The notes under the pieces: model-generated
Databases searched by the model: none
The model's input: the letters and a program-made list of their open reading frames with translations, nothing else
What the model was told of the DNA's origin: nothing
Shown here: in pieces, positions 1 through 7,356 of the stretch
Numbering within the stretch: the stretch's first letter is position 1
Layout of the letters: each line of letters starts with the position of its first letter
Position numbers and translations under genes: made by a program
Assembly: GCA_023457435.1 (NCBI GenBank)
Contig: JAEWLS010000048.1
Span: 62,001-126,000 of the forward strand
Direction: 5' to 3'
Length of the DNA: 64,000 nucleotides
DNA from: Pseudomonadota bacterium
GTDB taxonomy: Bacteria; Pseudomonadota; Alphaproteobacteria; Rhizobiales; Rhizobiaceae

Positions 1-1381
1 CGAGATTGATGATCATCTGCTGAACCGCACGACGATCTCCGACGATCTCACCCGCATCCGAACGCGCGCGAAACAGGAACGTCAGTCCCTTTTCTTCCGC
101 CTGCGGACAGAGCATGGCGTGGCAGAGATCTATCGCCTCCTTCACCGCGAACGGCTCGGGTTGAATGCTGTACGCACCCGACTCGATCTTCGACACGTCC
201 AGTATCGCGTTCACCACCGACAGCAGGTGTCCCCCGGACTGGCGGATCAGGCCGACGTACTCCTCCTGTCGACGGTCGCGCAGTTCCCCCGCCAGGCCGT
301 GGAGCAGCATATCCGAGAACCCGATGATCGAGTTCAGAGGCGTGCGCAACTCATGGCTCACGGCGGCGAGGAAGCGCCCCTTTGCGATCTCCGTGGCGTC
401 GGCGCGCGCCCGGGCGGCATCCAGTTCCTCGCGCAGATGCGTCTCGCCCTCGGCCTCGCGCAACAAGAGGATGGCGCCGTCTGCGCCATCTGCCGCAACC
501 TCGACGCTGAAGCTGTGAAAGCGTTCGCCGGGACGATCCGCCATCGCCACGCGCAGGCGAAGCTGCAGAGACAACCGCTGGCGCATCCCGATGTCCGCCA
601 GGCCCGTGAGGAACGCGACGCGGTCGCCGACATGCACGCGCTCGACGAGCGGTCGGCCGACCAGCGCTTCGACGCCTATGCCGAGAGCAGCCGCAGCGCC
701 GCGCGATGCGGAAACTGTCTCGCCGCTGTCGGTCAGCCTGATCGTTGCGAGATCAAACCGCTCCACGAGTTCGATCGTATCGGCTTCCTGAGAGTCGCGC
801 GTTTCACCCGGGTTCACTATCCCATGGAGCCTGCCGAGCGCCGAGGTCAGCAGAAGCACAGGTGCGAGCCAGAGCCAGATCGTCGTGCCGGCGCCGGCAA
901 CGTCGCCTCCCAGATAGCTGAAGAATTCGGCCGCCGGAAAGCATGCGAGAGCGGCCGCAACGCCGACGCCTGCCGCGTGGCGCGTCTGGGCGATCCAGAA
1001 TGCCTCGAACCCGATGCTCGCGGAGAGCAGCAACACCGCCATGCCGCCAGCCGGAGTTGCGGCGGCGACGGCGAACAGACCTGCGGCAAGAGCTACGGCT
1101 TCGGCAACGCGGCTCTTGCCGCTGATCGACACGGTGAGGGTCAGTGCCCAGCAGATGGCAATCGCGGCGCACAGGATCGCAAGCGCGCCGCCGACGCCGG
1201 AACTCGGCAGCGTCACTGCCAGCGTGGGGCCGGCGATGAAAGGGGCGGTCAGCATGGCGCCGATGAAGCGGCGCTGCCTATCGCGCTCGACGGTCTCTTC
1301 CACCTGTGGGTGGACCAGCCGGTCGAAGCCGGCGAACATCCCCGCGGGAATGTCGCTCAATCTGGCTATCGCTGCACTCAA
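1..1381 (-). CDS. Membrane sensor histidine kinase, C-terminus beyond left edge
   Basis: The reverse strand reads as one open frame with a hydrophobic N-terminal half (several membrane helices, about residues 30-175), a PAS-like middle part, and a HisKA dimerisation/phosphoacceptor domain with the H-box VSHELRTPLNSIIGF; the phosphorylated histidine is about residue 343. The frame leaves the window inside the N-box (QQMIINL), so the ATP-binding domain is outside. It should autophosphorylate and pass phosphate to a response regulator not seen here. The frame opens after a TAG. The first usable start is TTG at 1381, with AAAGAG upstream; ATG at 1339 is an alternative. No partner regulator lies next to it. 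The kinase class is certain. The signal sensed is unknown. It resembles the PleC/DivJ-type PAS kinases of alphaproteobacteria, but I cannot assign it to one. Confidence 0.85.
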   Translation of the reverse strand, partial: MSAAIARLSDIPAGMFAGFDRLVHPQVEETVERDRQRRFIGAMLTAPFIAGPTLAVTLPSSGVGGALAILCAAIAICWALTLTVSISGKSRVAEAVALAAGLFAVAAATPAGGMAVLLLSASIGFEAFWIAQTRHAAGVGVAAALACFPAAEFFSYLGGDVAGAGTTIWLWLAPVLLLTSALGRLHGIVNPGETRDSQEADTIELVERFDLATIRLTDSGETVSASRGAAAALGIGVEALVGRPLVERVHVGDRVAFLTGLADIGMRQRLSLQLRLRVAMADRPGERFHSFSVEVAADGADGAILLLREAEGETHLREELDAARARADATEIAKGRFLAAVSHELRTPLNSIIGFSDMLLHGLAGELRDRRQEEYVGLIRQSGGHLLSVVNAILDVSKIESGAYSIQPEPFAVKEAIDLCHAMLCPQAEEKGLTFLFRARSDAGEIVGDRRAVQQMIINL

Positions 1382-1798
1382 CTCGGTACTCTTTCGCGGC
1401 GACCGGACCGGCCGCTAGGTGGTAGCGCGACCCTCGCATCCAGCGTTTAAGGAAAGGAAAATTTCGGGCCTGTCGCTGCGTCCCGCATTTCGATTTTCGG
1501 TCGTTCGATCCGCAACTAGGCGCATGGTAAACAGACGGTAAGGCCGCAGGGCATTGGCCATCCGAGACGCGAATATCGTATAGCGTTTGGAATGCCCTGC
1601 AGTTTCAACGACTTACACAGTTAACACCGGCCTTTTGGGAAACGGGGTCTTTGAGACAATTCCAGCCAATGCCGGTCGCTAAGATTCGAATCAAATCTGC
1701 TTCAAAACACGCGGCGACGGGCAAGCGGCTTTTCGGCGTTCCGCGATAGCGTGGCGTATCGGGAAGTGGATCGGCAAAGCCGGTTCGAGAGGGACGTC
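1382..1798. other. Intergenic region between divergent histidine kinase and DUF5330 genes
   Basis: About 417 bases without a convincing gene, separating divergent transcription units, so it should carry both promoters. It is more AT-rich than its surroundings. A GTAA-N7-GTAA direct repeat at 1527-1541 reads TTAC-N7-TTAC on the reverse strand, a weak match to the CtrA half-site spacing (TTAA-N7-TTAA). I see no hairpin followed by a T-run and no RNA gene. Confidence 0.5.
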
Positions 1799-2149
1799 AT
1801 GGGTTTCATCATCCGTTCGGCATTCTGGCTTTCGCTCGTGCTGCTGCTCATTCCGTTCGGCAATGGCGACGACGGCAAAAGCGTCAGCCCTGTTCAGGCG
1901 ATGTTCGCCGCAAAGGGCGCAATTGAAGATCTGTCCGGCATGTGCGAGCGGAAGCCCGACGTCTGCGCAGTCGGCAGTGCGGCGTTCCACACGATTGGTG
2001 TTCGGGCCCGCGAGGGTGCGCGCATGGCATATACCGCGCTCGGCGGCGATCAGCCTGCCGCGGCGACCGATGCGGTCGCCGATCAGATCGCGCGCGCGGA
2101 AGCAGAGCGGATCCTAGCAACGGGCAGCGTCAGTCCGCTCAACAGGTGA
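1799..2149 (+). CDS. DUF5330 domain protein, small membrane-anchored
   Basis: A 116-residue protein starting with MGFIIRSAFWLSLVLLLIPF, a short positively charged start and one hydrophobic segment (about residues 6-20) that acts as a membrane anchor or uncleaved signal. A soluble part with two cysteines follows (LSGMCERKPDVCAVG). This N-terminus with the CxRxPDVC pattern is typical of the rhizobial DUF5330 family, whose function is unknown. ATG 1799 is chosen because GAGAGG lies about 7 bases upstream and the hydrophobic segment then falls at the N-terminus; the frame is open upstream to 1751. It is followed 33 bases later by sufE on the same strand, but nothing else links the two. Confidence 0.75.
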   Translation: MGFIIRSAFWLSLVLLLIPFGNGDDGKSVSPVQAMFAAKGAIEDLSGMCERKPDVCAVGSAAFHTIGVRAREGARMAYTALGGDQPAAATDAVADQIARAEAERILATGSVSPLNR

Positions 2150-2182
2150 CGCCGTCCGGCAGCGCTCCTATATGCTTGGGCG

Positions 2183-2608
2183 ATGACCGACCGCATCGAC
2201 GCAATCAAGCAGGATTTTGCCTTCCTTGACGAGTGGGAAGAGCGCTACCGCTACATCATCGATCTCGGGAATGCGCTTCCGCCTTTCCCCGAGCGCCTGC
2301 GGGATGACGCTCACAAGGTCCCTGGATGCGTCAGTCAGGTATGGCTTGAAGTCGAGGGTTCGGGCGGCCGGGATCCCGTACTGAGCTTCATGGGCGACTC
2401 CGACGCCCACATCGTCCGCGGGCTTGTGGCCATCGTGCTTGCTATTTACTCGGGCCGACGGGCCAGCGAGGTGCTTGCCGTCGACGCCGAGGCAGACCTT
2501 CGGGATCTCGGGCTGGACGAGCATCTCACCCCGCAGCGGGCAAATGGGGTACGCGCCATGATCAGGCGGATACGCCAATCTGCCGATGCGGCCCTTGCTG
2601 CAGCCTAG
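2183..2608 (+). CDS. sufE: SufE family cysteine desulfuration protein
   Basis: A 141-residue SufE homologue. SufE takes the persulfide sulfur from the SufS cysteine desulfurase and passes it on for Fe-S cluster assembly in the cytoplasm. The conserved core HKVPGCVSQVWL carries the sulfur-accepting cysteine at residue 49, and the length matches the family. The other suf genes are not in this window, which is common in rhizobia, where a sufE copy lies apart from the sufBCDS cluster. Its stop overlaps the stop of the converging DUF6456 gene by four bases. Family assignment is firm. Confidence 0.93.
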   Translation: MTDRIDAIKQDFAFLDEWEERYRYIIDLGNALPPFPERLRDDAHKVPGCVSQVWLEVEGSGGRDPVLSFMGDSDAHIVRGLVAIVLAIYSGRRASEVLAVDAEADLRDLGLDEHLTPQRANGVRAMIRRIRQSADAALAAA

Positions 2609-3387
2609 AGAACCGGCCGGTATCCTTCCGCGCCCCAATGAACGATGCCGCGATTGCGTTGGGCTGGTTCATAGTGCCGCGCCAGCGCCGACAGCGCCGA
2701 CCGCAGCATGAGCTTGGCTGAGCGCGCTGGCCAACCGCGCTCGCTTTCCACGGTTTCCACGCCCTTCAGGTAACAGCAAACGTCCAGCAGCACACCGGCC
2801 AGCTCCGGGCCTACCGATTCGATGGCGCGTTCGACCCTGAAACGCGCTGCCATTGCGGCCTCTGTCAGTTCCGCTCCCCCGCCCTGTCCGCCGGCGCGGT
2901 TTCCAGAGGCGACTGCCGAACTCCAGTTCACGCCCAGCCGTGGCATCAGCATGCCGCGCGTATAATCGCTCCGCAGTCGCTCCCCCGCTGCCACTTCGCG
3001 GGCGGACAGCAAAGGCCGACCCTGCGCATCCTTTCGGCGCGCCAGTGACGACAGCGGCGACTCGTCGAGGTTCATCGTGACCGTAATCGGGCCATTCGCC
3101 TCCCGGATCATCGCTTTCTCGAGCGTGCGGTGCTGTGCCCCAAACGCATCCTCGCCGCCGGCCTCGCGCGTCAGCCGCGAGCGGCCGAGATCGGTGATCT
3201 CAAGCTGTGCGCCTACCCGCTTCGCCAATCCATCGCTCACGAGGACGCGCGCCGCGTTGGCGGAGATCGCAATGCGACCGCGTTCGCCGGCTTCGAGCAG
3301 CAGTTTCTCGCCGTTCGCCAACCCGCAGACGCGCGCCTTCCCCGCGCCGAGGAGCTTCAGCGCGCGCGAAATGTCTCGATCGGTCAT
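2605..3387 (-). CDS. DUF6456 domain protein
   Basis: A 260-residue protein. The first 70 residues look like a winged-helix or MarR-like segment (ISRALKLLGAGKARV, then VLVSDGLAKRVGAQLEITDLG). The C-terminal half (about 125-260) matches the DUF6456 pattern seen in rhizobial proteins: RPLLSAREVAAGERLRSDY, a histidine-free helical core, GVETVESERGWPARSAKLML and a final RIVHWG-like tail. Function is unknown; DNA binding is an inference from the N-terminal part. It starts 12 bases after the stop of the DnaA-domain-IV-like gene on the same strand, so the two are probably one operon and may act together in DNA binding or cell-cycle control. Confidence 0.75.
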   Translation of the reverse strand: MTDRDISRALKLLGAGKARVCGLANGEKLLLEAGERGRIAISANAARVLVSDGLAKRVGAQLEITDLGRSRLTREAGGEDAFGAQHRTLEKAMIREANGPITVTMNLDESPLSSLARRKDAQGRPLLSAREVAAGERLRSDYTRGMLMPRLGVNWSSAVASGNRAGGQGGGAELTEAAMAARFRVERAIESVGPELAGVLLDVCCYLKGVETVESERGWPARSAKLMLRSALSALARHYEPAQRNRGIVHWGAEGYRPVL

Positions 3388-3399
3388 GTTTTCCTCGTG

Positions 3400-3837
3400 C
3401 TAGCCTGGAAATCCGTCACGGCCGCGGAACGCCGCCGCGACTAGCTGCTCGATGCGCAGCAGAATTGCCTCGAACTCGCGATCGTCGCGCAAATCCTCGA
3501 TGATGTGGCAGGCATGGATAACCGTCGTCCGGTCGCGTCCGAAACCCTTGCCGACGTCCGCCATCGACATGCCGAGGACGGTATGAGCGCAGTACATCGC
3601 GATCTGGCGAACGCGCGAAACATCGTCGCTGCATCTACCGGGGCGGCGTAGCTCTCGAGCCGGCACGTTGAAGAATGCGGCGGCTATGTCGAGAAGACAG
3701 TCGCACGCAAGGTAGGCGCGCTCGGAGCGCCGAACCTCCATCCGCGCACGCGATTCATGAACGTGAGCAGACGTCTCCGCAAAACGTTGGCCGCTTTCGT
3801 CTGAAATCTGCGCCGTTACGCGCGCCGCACCCGCCAT
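3400..3837 (-). CDS. DnaA domain IV-like helix-turn-helix protein
   Basis: A 145-residue protein whose residues about 70-118 match the DNA-binding domain IV of DnaA, including the signature RDRTTVIHA (101-109), equivalent to RDHTTVLHA of DnaA. The AAA+ ATPase domain is absent, so this is not the replication initiator. Residues 36-65 form a helical region (YLACDCLLDIAAAFFNVPA). Such stand-alone DnaA-C proteins occur in rhizobia, with no role known to me. They could bind DnaA-box-like sites. The start at 3837 has GGAGG 5 bases upstream, and a 24-bp imperfect palindrome lies just ahead of it. It is followed at 12 bases by the DUF6456 gene. Confidence 0.85.
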   Translation of the reverse strand: MAGAARVTAQISDESGQRFAETSAHVHESRARMEVRRSERAYLACDCLLDIAAAFFNVPARELRRPGRCSDDVSRVRQIAMYCAHTVLGMSMADVGKGFGRDRTTVIHACHIIEDLRDDREFEAILLRIEQLVAAAFRGRDGFPG

Positions 3838-3847
3838 CGCTTCCTCC

Positions 3848-3871
3848 GATATAGGAATTTCTTCTTATATC
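3848..3871 (-). promoter_or_regulatory. Inverted repeat GATATA-N12-TATATC upstream of DnaA-C-like gene
   Basis: The two 6-base arms are perfect complements and the 12 bases between them are partly symmetric. The element lies 10-34 bases upstream of the ATG at 3837, in an AT-rich patch inside GC-rich sequence, where an operator or autoregulatory site would sit. Alternatively it is an AT-rich promoter element. No binding protein can be named. Confidence 0.3.
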
Positions 3872-4038
3872 GATTCAGCTGCGCGATGTGAACATTTGCG
3901 GAACGCCGCTTCCGGAGACGGTCGCCTAGGTCCCTGTTTAAGCAGCGTAAATCGCTCTACGCCCGGATTCTCCCGTCCCACTTTGTCCACGGCTTGGCGC
4001 CCGGCAGCGATAGTCCGGCACCATCGCGGACGGCAGGC

Positions 4039-4353
4039 GTGACAGTGATCGAGAACGAGGCTCTGGAATTTCAAATGAAACTGAAGACGCGCGCAGCGCA
4101 CGCACGGCAGCGCGCCGCTATGCGGTTGGCGTGCGGCATCGACTTCGACAGTGCAATTGCGGCGCAGGAGCCTGAGCGCGCGCGTTTGTGCGGTCTCGTC
4201 GAGAGGCGCCTGAAACGTGAGAGGTTAAAGGGTCTCAATCGCCACTGGAGCTACGATCTGAACAGGCACATTGCCCTCAAGCAGGTCCTAGACGCTCTAA
4301 GGGCACCCGCGTCAGAAATGAAAAAGGCGGCCGAAGCCGCCCTCATCAAGTAG
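4039..4353 (+). CDS. Small basic protein of unknown function
   Basis: About 104 residues, rich in Arg, Lys and Ala, no membrane segment, predicted soluble and mostly helical: MKLKTRAAHARQRAAMRLA followed by CGIDFDSAIAAQEPERARL and LKGLNRHWSYDLNRHIALKQ. It looks like a conserved cytoplasmic protein of rhizobia, but I cannot name a domain. The start is uncertain: GTG 4039, GTG 4045 and ATG 4075 are all in frame, and none has a strong ribosome site. Its last codons (KKAAEAALIK) are made of the sequence that forms the mucR terminator on the other strand, so its C-terminus may have grown by reading into that terminator. Confidence 0.6.
   Translation: MTVIENEALEFQMKLKTRAAHARQRAAMRLACGIDFDSAIAAQEPERARLCGLVERRLKRERLKGLNRHWSYDLNRHIALKQVLDALRAPASEMKKAAEAALIK
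4321..4341 (-). terminator. Intrinsic terminator of mucR
   Basis: On the reverse strand the sequence is GGCGGC-TTCG-GCCGCC followed by TTTTT, a 6-bp GC stem with a stable TTCG tetraloop and a T-run. It begins 28 bases after the mucR stop. It lies inside the last codons of the converging small basic protein gene. Confidence 0.85.
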
Positions 4354-4368
4354 CAAGACGAGCCGCAC

Positions 4369-4806
4369 TCAGCGTGCCTTGCCCTTCGGCTTGCGGCCTA
4401 GGCCCATCGTTTTTGCGAGCTGGGAACGAGCCGCAGCGTAGTTTGGCGCGACCATCGGATAGCTCGCATCGAGACCCCACTTCTCGCGGTAGTCATCGGG
4501 CGTGAGACCATAGTGTGTCATGAGGTGCCGCTTCAGCGACTTGAACTTCTTCCCGTCCTCCAGGCAGATGATGTAGTCGTCGAAAACTGACTTCTTGGGA
4601 TTCACTGCCGGCTTCGGCTTCTCGGCCGGCGCGGGCTCTGCGGCACCGCCGACGCGCGTCAAGGCAGCATGCACGTCGACGATCAACGCCGGCAGATCAC
4701 CGATCTGAACCGGGTTATTGCTCACATAGGCCGCGACCACATCGGCAGTGAGTTCGATAAGCGAATCGTCACGTTGTGCGGGAAGTGCGTCGTCCATATT
4801 TGTCAT
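4369..4806 (-). CDS. mucR: Ros/MucR family zinc-finger transcriptional regulator
   Basis: A 145-residue homologue of MucR/Ros, global regulators of exopolysaccharide, motility and cell-cycle genes in rhizobia, Brucella and Caulobacter, which bind AT-rich DNA. Residues 73-140 carry the family DNA-binding core: VFDDYIICLEDGKKFKSLKR, then HLMTHYGLTPDDYREKW and the MVAPNYAAARSQLAK tail. Zinc ligands are Cys81, His94 and His98; the second Cys of the classical Ros finger is Asp84, which is normal in several MucR proteins. ATG 4806 and ATG 4797 are both possible starts; 4806 gives MTNMDD. An AT-rich leader lies upstream, as expected for an autoregulated MucR gene, and a strong terminator follows. 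Family assignment is firm. Several paralogues may exist in the genome. Confidence 0.93.
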   Translation of the reverse strand: MTNMDDALPAQRDDSLIELTADVVAAYVSNNPVQIGDLPALIVDVHAALTRVGGAAEPAPAEKPKPAVNPKKSVFDDYIICLEDGKKFKSLKRHLMTHYGLTPDDYREKWGLDASYPMVAPNYAAARSQLAKTMGLGRKPKGKAR

Positions 4807-5052
4807 GCCCCAGATTTGAGAGAGAGTTTAAATCGGTTTGTTTTTACGCCGCCGGTTTCATCGATGAGCACACCGGAACGTTTGGCTTTGCGCCTGTGCA
4901 CGTAATGTAATGTTTCGGTGTAAAAGTCAAAGGCCGGGGCGCCATTTGGCTCTTCAAAATGCACATCTGCACGCGGCGTGGACAAGTATTCTATTAGTGC
5001 GTAGTTAAGTGAGCTAATACTCACATGCGCACGTTGCGGGTCGGATATTCTA
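4807..5052 (-). promoter_or_regulatory. AT-rich leader and promoter region of mucR
   Basis: This stretch is clearly more AT-rich (roughly half A/T) than the flanking genes. It contains several T-A steps, a TTGACT (reverse strand 4930-4925) that could be a -35 box, and an inverted repeat GTGAG-N6-CTCAC at 5009-5024. MucR is known to bind AT-rich DNA with T-A steps and to repress itself, so this is a probable autoregulatory region. A 92-codon open frame crosses it (5081 to 4803, ATGA overlap with mucR), but its codon use is unlike the neighbours. Confidence 0.5.
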
Positions 5053-5436
5053 CTATTCCGCTGGTTGTATGTAGCGGCCATACACCCAGCCTGTGACGAA
5101 CACGCCGTTGCGGGCTGGATCGTGCCAGACCTGGCACCAGCGATGACGCACGACTTGAGCCTGGTCGCGCTTCGGCCAACTGCCGATATCCAGCAGGTTG
5201 ATGCCGGCTGTGCATGGCCCGGTCATCTGCAAGATCGTCTTGTTCGGGTAGGCGGCCTGTTTCTGTGAGCCGCTGGAGGGAAACTTCCGGACGTTGAGCG
5301 TATCGCCGAAGGCGACGCCGTGAACCTGCCAGGCCGCGAATGTTGTCGCGCGCGCTGCGCCGGCATAGGCGCCGATTATCGCGAAGATGGCCATCGCAGC
5401 GATTGCGCGCCCGAGAAAGCGTGTGGTTTGCGTCAT
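5053..5436 (-). CDS. Secreted SH3-like domain protein
   Basis: A 127-residue protein with a cleavable-looking signal peptide: MTQTTRFLGRAIAAMAIFAI then AARA, cleavage about residue 32. The mature part has a bacterial SH3 pattern (WQVHGVAFGDTLNVRKFPSS, later WCQVWHDPARNGVFVTGWVYGRYI), with two cysteines that could form a disulfide. Such SH3b-like proteins act in the periplasm, often binding peptidoglycan or protein partners; no specific role can be assigned. ATG 5436 is chosen because GGAGGATCGCAC precedes it; the frame is open further upstream to 5466. It is divergent from the SET protein gene. Confidence 0.75.
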   Translation of the reverse strand: MTQTTRFLGRAIAAMAIFAIIGAYAGAARATTFAAWQVHGVAFGDTLNVRKFPSSGSQKQAAYPNKTILQMTGPCTAGINLLDIGSWPKRDQAQVVRHRWCQVWHDPARNGVFVTGWVYGRYIQPAE

Positions 5437-5598
5437 GTGCGATCCTCCTTCGTGCAGAAAGACCACGCTGACGTTTCAGAGCGATGGCAACCCACCGGCG
5501 TGCCTGAAACAATAGCCGCAAAAGCTGGGGACGGAGGGACTGCAACACGCACTGTGCGAAGCGGGCGGGCTACAAGCAGGCGCACTGCTGAGGTTCCG

Positions 5599-5985
5599 AT
5601 GCTCCTCGTTCCCGTCTATCTCGATCGCTCACCGCTTGAGGGCATCGGCCTGTTCGCAAAACAGCCGATCGCAAAAGGAGCGCTGATCTGGCGGCTCGAC
5701 GAGCACTTCGACAGAGTTTTCTCGCAAGAGCTCTACGAGGCCCAGCCCGAACTCGTGCGCGACTATCTCGACCGTTACAGCTACCCGAGCAAATGGCTAC
5801 CGGGTCACTATGTGTTCGAAGCTGACGACGCCAAGTACATGAACCATTCCGATGAGCCGAATTGCGATTTCTCGGACGGCAAGCTCGCATACGCTTTGCG
5901 CGACATCGCAGCGCGCGAGGAGATGACCTGCAACTACGGCGGCCTGTTCGACGGCAAGCCGTTCGCATTTCTCGGGGAAAGATAG
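5599..5985 (+). CDS. SET domain protein, putative lysine methyltransferase
   Basis: A 128-residue protein that consists of little more than a SET domain. Visible motifs are SPLEGIGLFA (11-20), the cofactor/active-site loop MNHSDEPNC (81-89) and the C-terminal EMTCNYG with the catalytic tyrosine at 113. SET proteins transfer methyl from S-adenosylmethionine to protein lysines; bacterial targets are mostly unknown. There is no post-SET cysteine cluster. GAGG about 9 bases ahead of ATG 5599 supports this start; the frame is open far upstream without other support. Its stop lies three bases from that of the converging cytochrome gene. Confidence 0.85.
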   Translation: MLLVPVYLDRSPLEGIGLFAKQPIAKGALIWRLDEHFDRVFSQELYEAQPELVRDYLDRYSYPSKWLPGHYVFEADDAKYMNHSDEPNCDFSDGKLAYALRDIAAREEMTCNYGGLFDGKPFAFLGER

Positions 5986-5988
5986 GCG

Positions 5989-6894
5989 CTACTCGACAGG
6001 CGGCACGGCCTTCAAGTACGCGGCGATCGCTTCGCGGTCGCTTGCCGGCAATGCGGCCGTGTTCTTCACGACGTCGGCCATCGCGCCACCAACCGAGTCG
6101 AACTCAGGCGTGAAGCCTGTCTCGAGCAAGTTGACGATGTCGCCCTCCGTCCAGGCGGCGAAATCGCCCGAGGGTGTAATATTTGGCACCCTTCCCTCGC
6201 CCTCGGGCATCGGCGCGCCGCCGAGCCACCGGCTCTTGTCGATGCCACCCACGAGGTTGCGCGGGGTGTGGCATTCGCCGCAGTGTGCAGGACCTTCCAC
6301 GAGATACTGACCGCGCGTGACCTGATCCGACGGGTTGGGAGGGGCGACGACCGTGTCGTCGCTGAGGAACACGAGTTTCCATATCCCCATTGCGCGACGG
6401 ATGTTGAACGGGAAGCTCAGCCGGTGAGGCGGGGCAGCGCCCTCCACCGCCGGAAGCGTCATCATGAAAGCGTGCAGGTCGGCGATGTCGGCCACGTCCA
6501 TGCGGGCATATGAGGTGTACGGAAAAGCCGGATAGTAGTGACTGCCGCCAGGCGACACGCCGCGCTTCATGGCATTGGCGAGATCAACTGCCGACCATGC
6601 GCCGATTCCATGCTCCTTATGCGGCGAGATGTTCGGCGCGACGAATACGCCGAACGGCGTGTCAAGCTCCACGCCCCCTGCAAGCTCAAGCCGCGCGGCA
6701 TCCGCGGCGCCCGGCCTGGCATGACAGGAGGCACAGCCTCCTGCGAAGAACACCTGCTCGCCGCGAACGGCATCGCCTGCCGGTATTCCGGCAAGCTCCG
6801 CCTGCCCAAGCGGGCGCGGCGCGCTGACAAACCAGGCAGCCACCGCGCCGATGATGCCCAGCACCACCAGCGCGACCAGGATCTTCTTGAGCAA
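5989..6894 (-). CDS. Diheme cytochrome c, membrane-anchored
   Basis: A 301-residue protein with an N-terminal hydrophobic anchor (about 5-23) and two c-type heme motifs, CASCH (54-58) and CGECH (205-209), in two cytochrome c domains. It faces the periplasm and should move electrons from a dehydrogenase to an oxidase or terminal cytochrome. Domain order and the GQYLVEGPAHCGECHTPRN segment recall the cytochrome subunits of alcohol/aldehyde dehydrogenases, but no dehydrogenase gene is adjacent. It begins 27 bases after the cytochrome c' gene on the same strand, so both are probably co-transcribed. Confidence 0.87.
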   Translation of the reverse strand: MLKKILVALVVLGIIGAVAAWFVSAPRPLGQAELAGIPAGDAVRGEQVFFAGGCASCHARPGAADAARLELAGGVELDTPFGVFVAPNISPHKEHGIGAWSAVDLANAMKRGVSPGGSHYYPAFPYTSYARMDVADIADLHAFMMTLPAVEGAAPPHRLSFPFNIRRAMGIWKLVFLSDDTVVAPPNPSDQVTRGQYLVEGPAHCGECHTPRNLVGGIDKSRWLGGAPMPEGEGRVPNITPSGDFAAWTEGDIVNLLETGFTPEFDSVGGAMADVVKNTAALPASDREAIAAYLKAVPPVE

Positions 6895-6921
6895 ATGCGC
6901 CTCCGCCCGTGTTCGGGCAGC

Positions 6922-7356
6922 CTACATGCGGTAAGCCTGGTGGCAAGCGCCGCAGTTTCCGGCGACCGGTCCAAAGACCGCCTGGAATGCGGCGAGATCC
7001 GCTGGTTTCGCGGAAACGGCGGCCTCGGTATCGGCCGCGAACTTGGCGTGCGCCGCCTTGAACCCAGCCATGTCCTGCCAGATCTTTGGCGAAGACTTGG
7101 TGTCGCCCTTGTCCGACCCGGCAGGCCACAATGCGTCCACGTCGACCTTGCTCAGGTCATTGAGCTTCTGCAGTGCAGCCTGGACCGCGGCAGCATCGAA
7201 CGGGTTCTTGCCCTGCGCGATCGGTGCGAGCACCTGCATCTGGGCACCGCGCGCCTTCATGTTGGCCTTGCGGTCCGCGATGGGATCTGCGCCGGCGGTA
7301 GCGACGAGGGATGTGAGGATCATTGCGGCAGACGCTGCAATGGCAAGAATTCTCAT
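6922..7356 (-). CDS. Cytochrome c' (four-helix bundle)
   Basis: A 144-residue protein with a signal peptide (about 1-23, ending AGA) and one heme motif close to the C-terminus, CGACH (135-139), as in class II cytochromes. The mature part is helical and rich in Ala and Lys. Cytochrome c' binds NO and CO and is linked to NO tolerance; the exact role here is inferred. The pattern fits the cytochrome c' family (CxxCH about 6 residues from the end). ATG 7356 is preferred over the upstream frame start at 7374, because GGAGA lies 8 bases ahead and the signal peptide then begins properly. The diheme cytochrome c follows it. Confidence 0.88.
   Translation of the reverse strand: MRILAIAASAAMILTSLVATAGADPIADRKANMKARGAQMQVLAPIAQGKNPFDAAAVQAALQKLNDLSKVDVDALWPAGSDKGDTKSSPKIWQDMAGFKAAHAKFAADTEAAVSAKPADLAAFQAVFGPVAGNCGACHQAYRM

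Noticed and set aside
119..1450. 443-codon frame on the + strand opposite the histidine kinase
   Set aside because: The reverse strand shows a clear HisKA H-box and membrane helices; the + frame is an overlapping GC-rich shadow with no domain.
1527..1541. Possible CtrA half-sites (TTAC-N7-TTAC) upstream of the histidine kinase
   Set aside because: Only a weak match to TTAA-N7-TTAA; such short motifs occur by chance. Not listed as a regulatory site.
4803..5081. 92-codon reverse frame between the SH3-like gene and mucR
   Set aside because: Overlaps the SH3 gene end and mucR start (ATGA), but its third-codon positions are not GC-rich as in neighbours and it fills the AT-rich mucR leader. No known domain. 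Kept only as a doubtful note in the leader entry.
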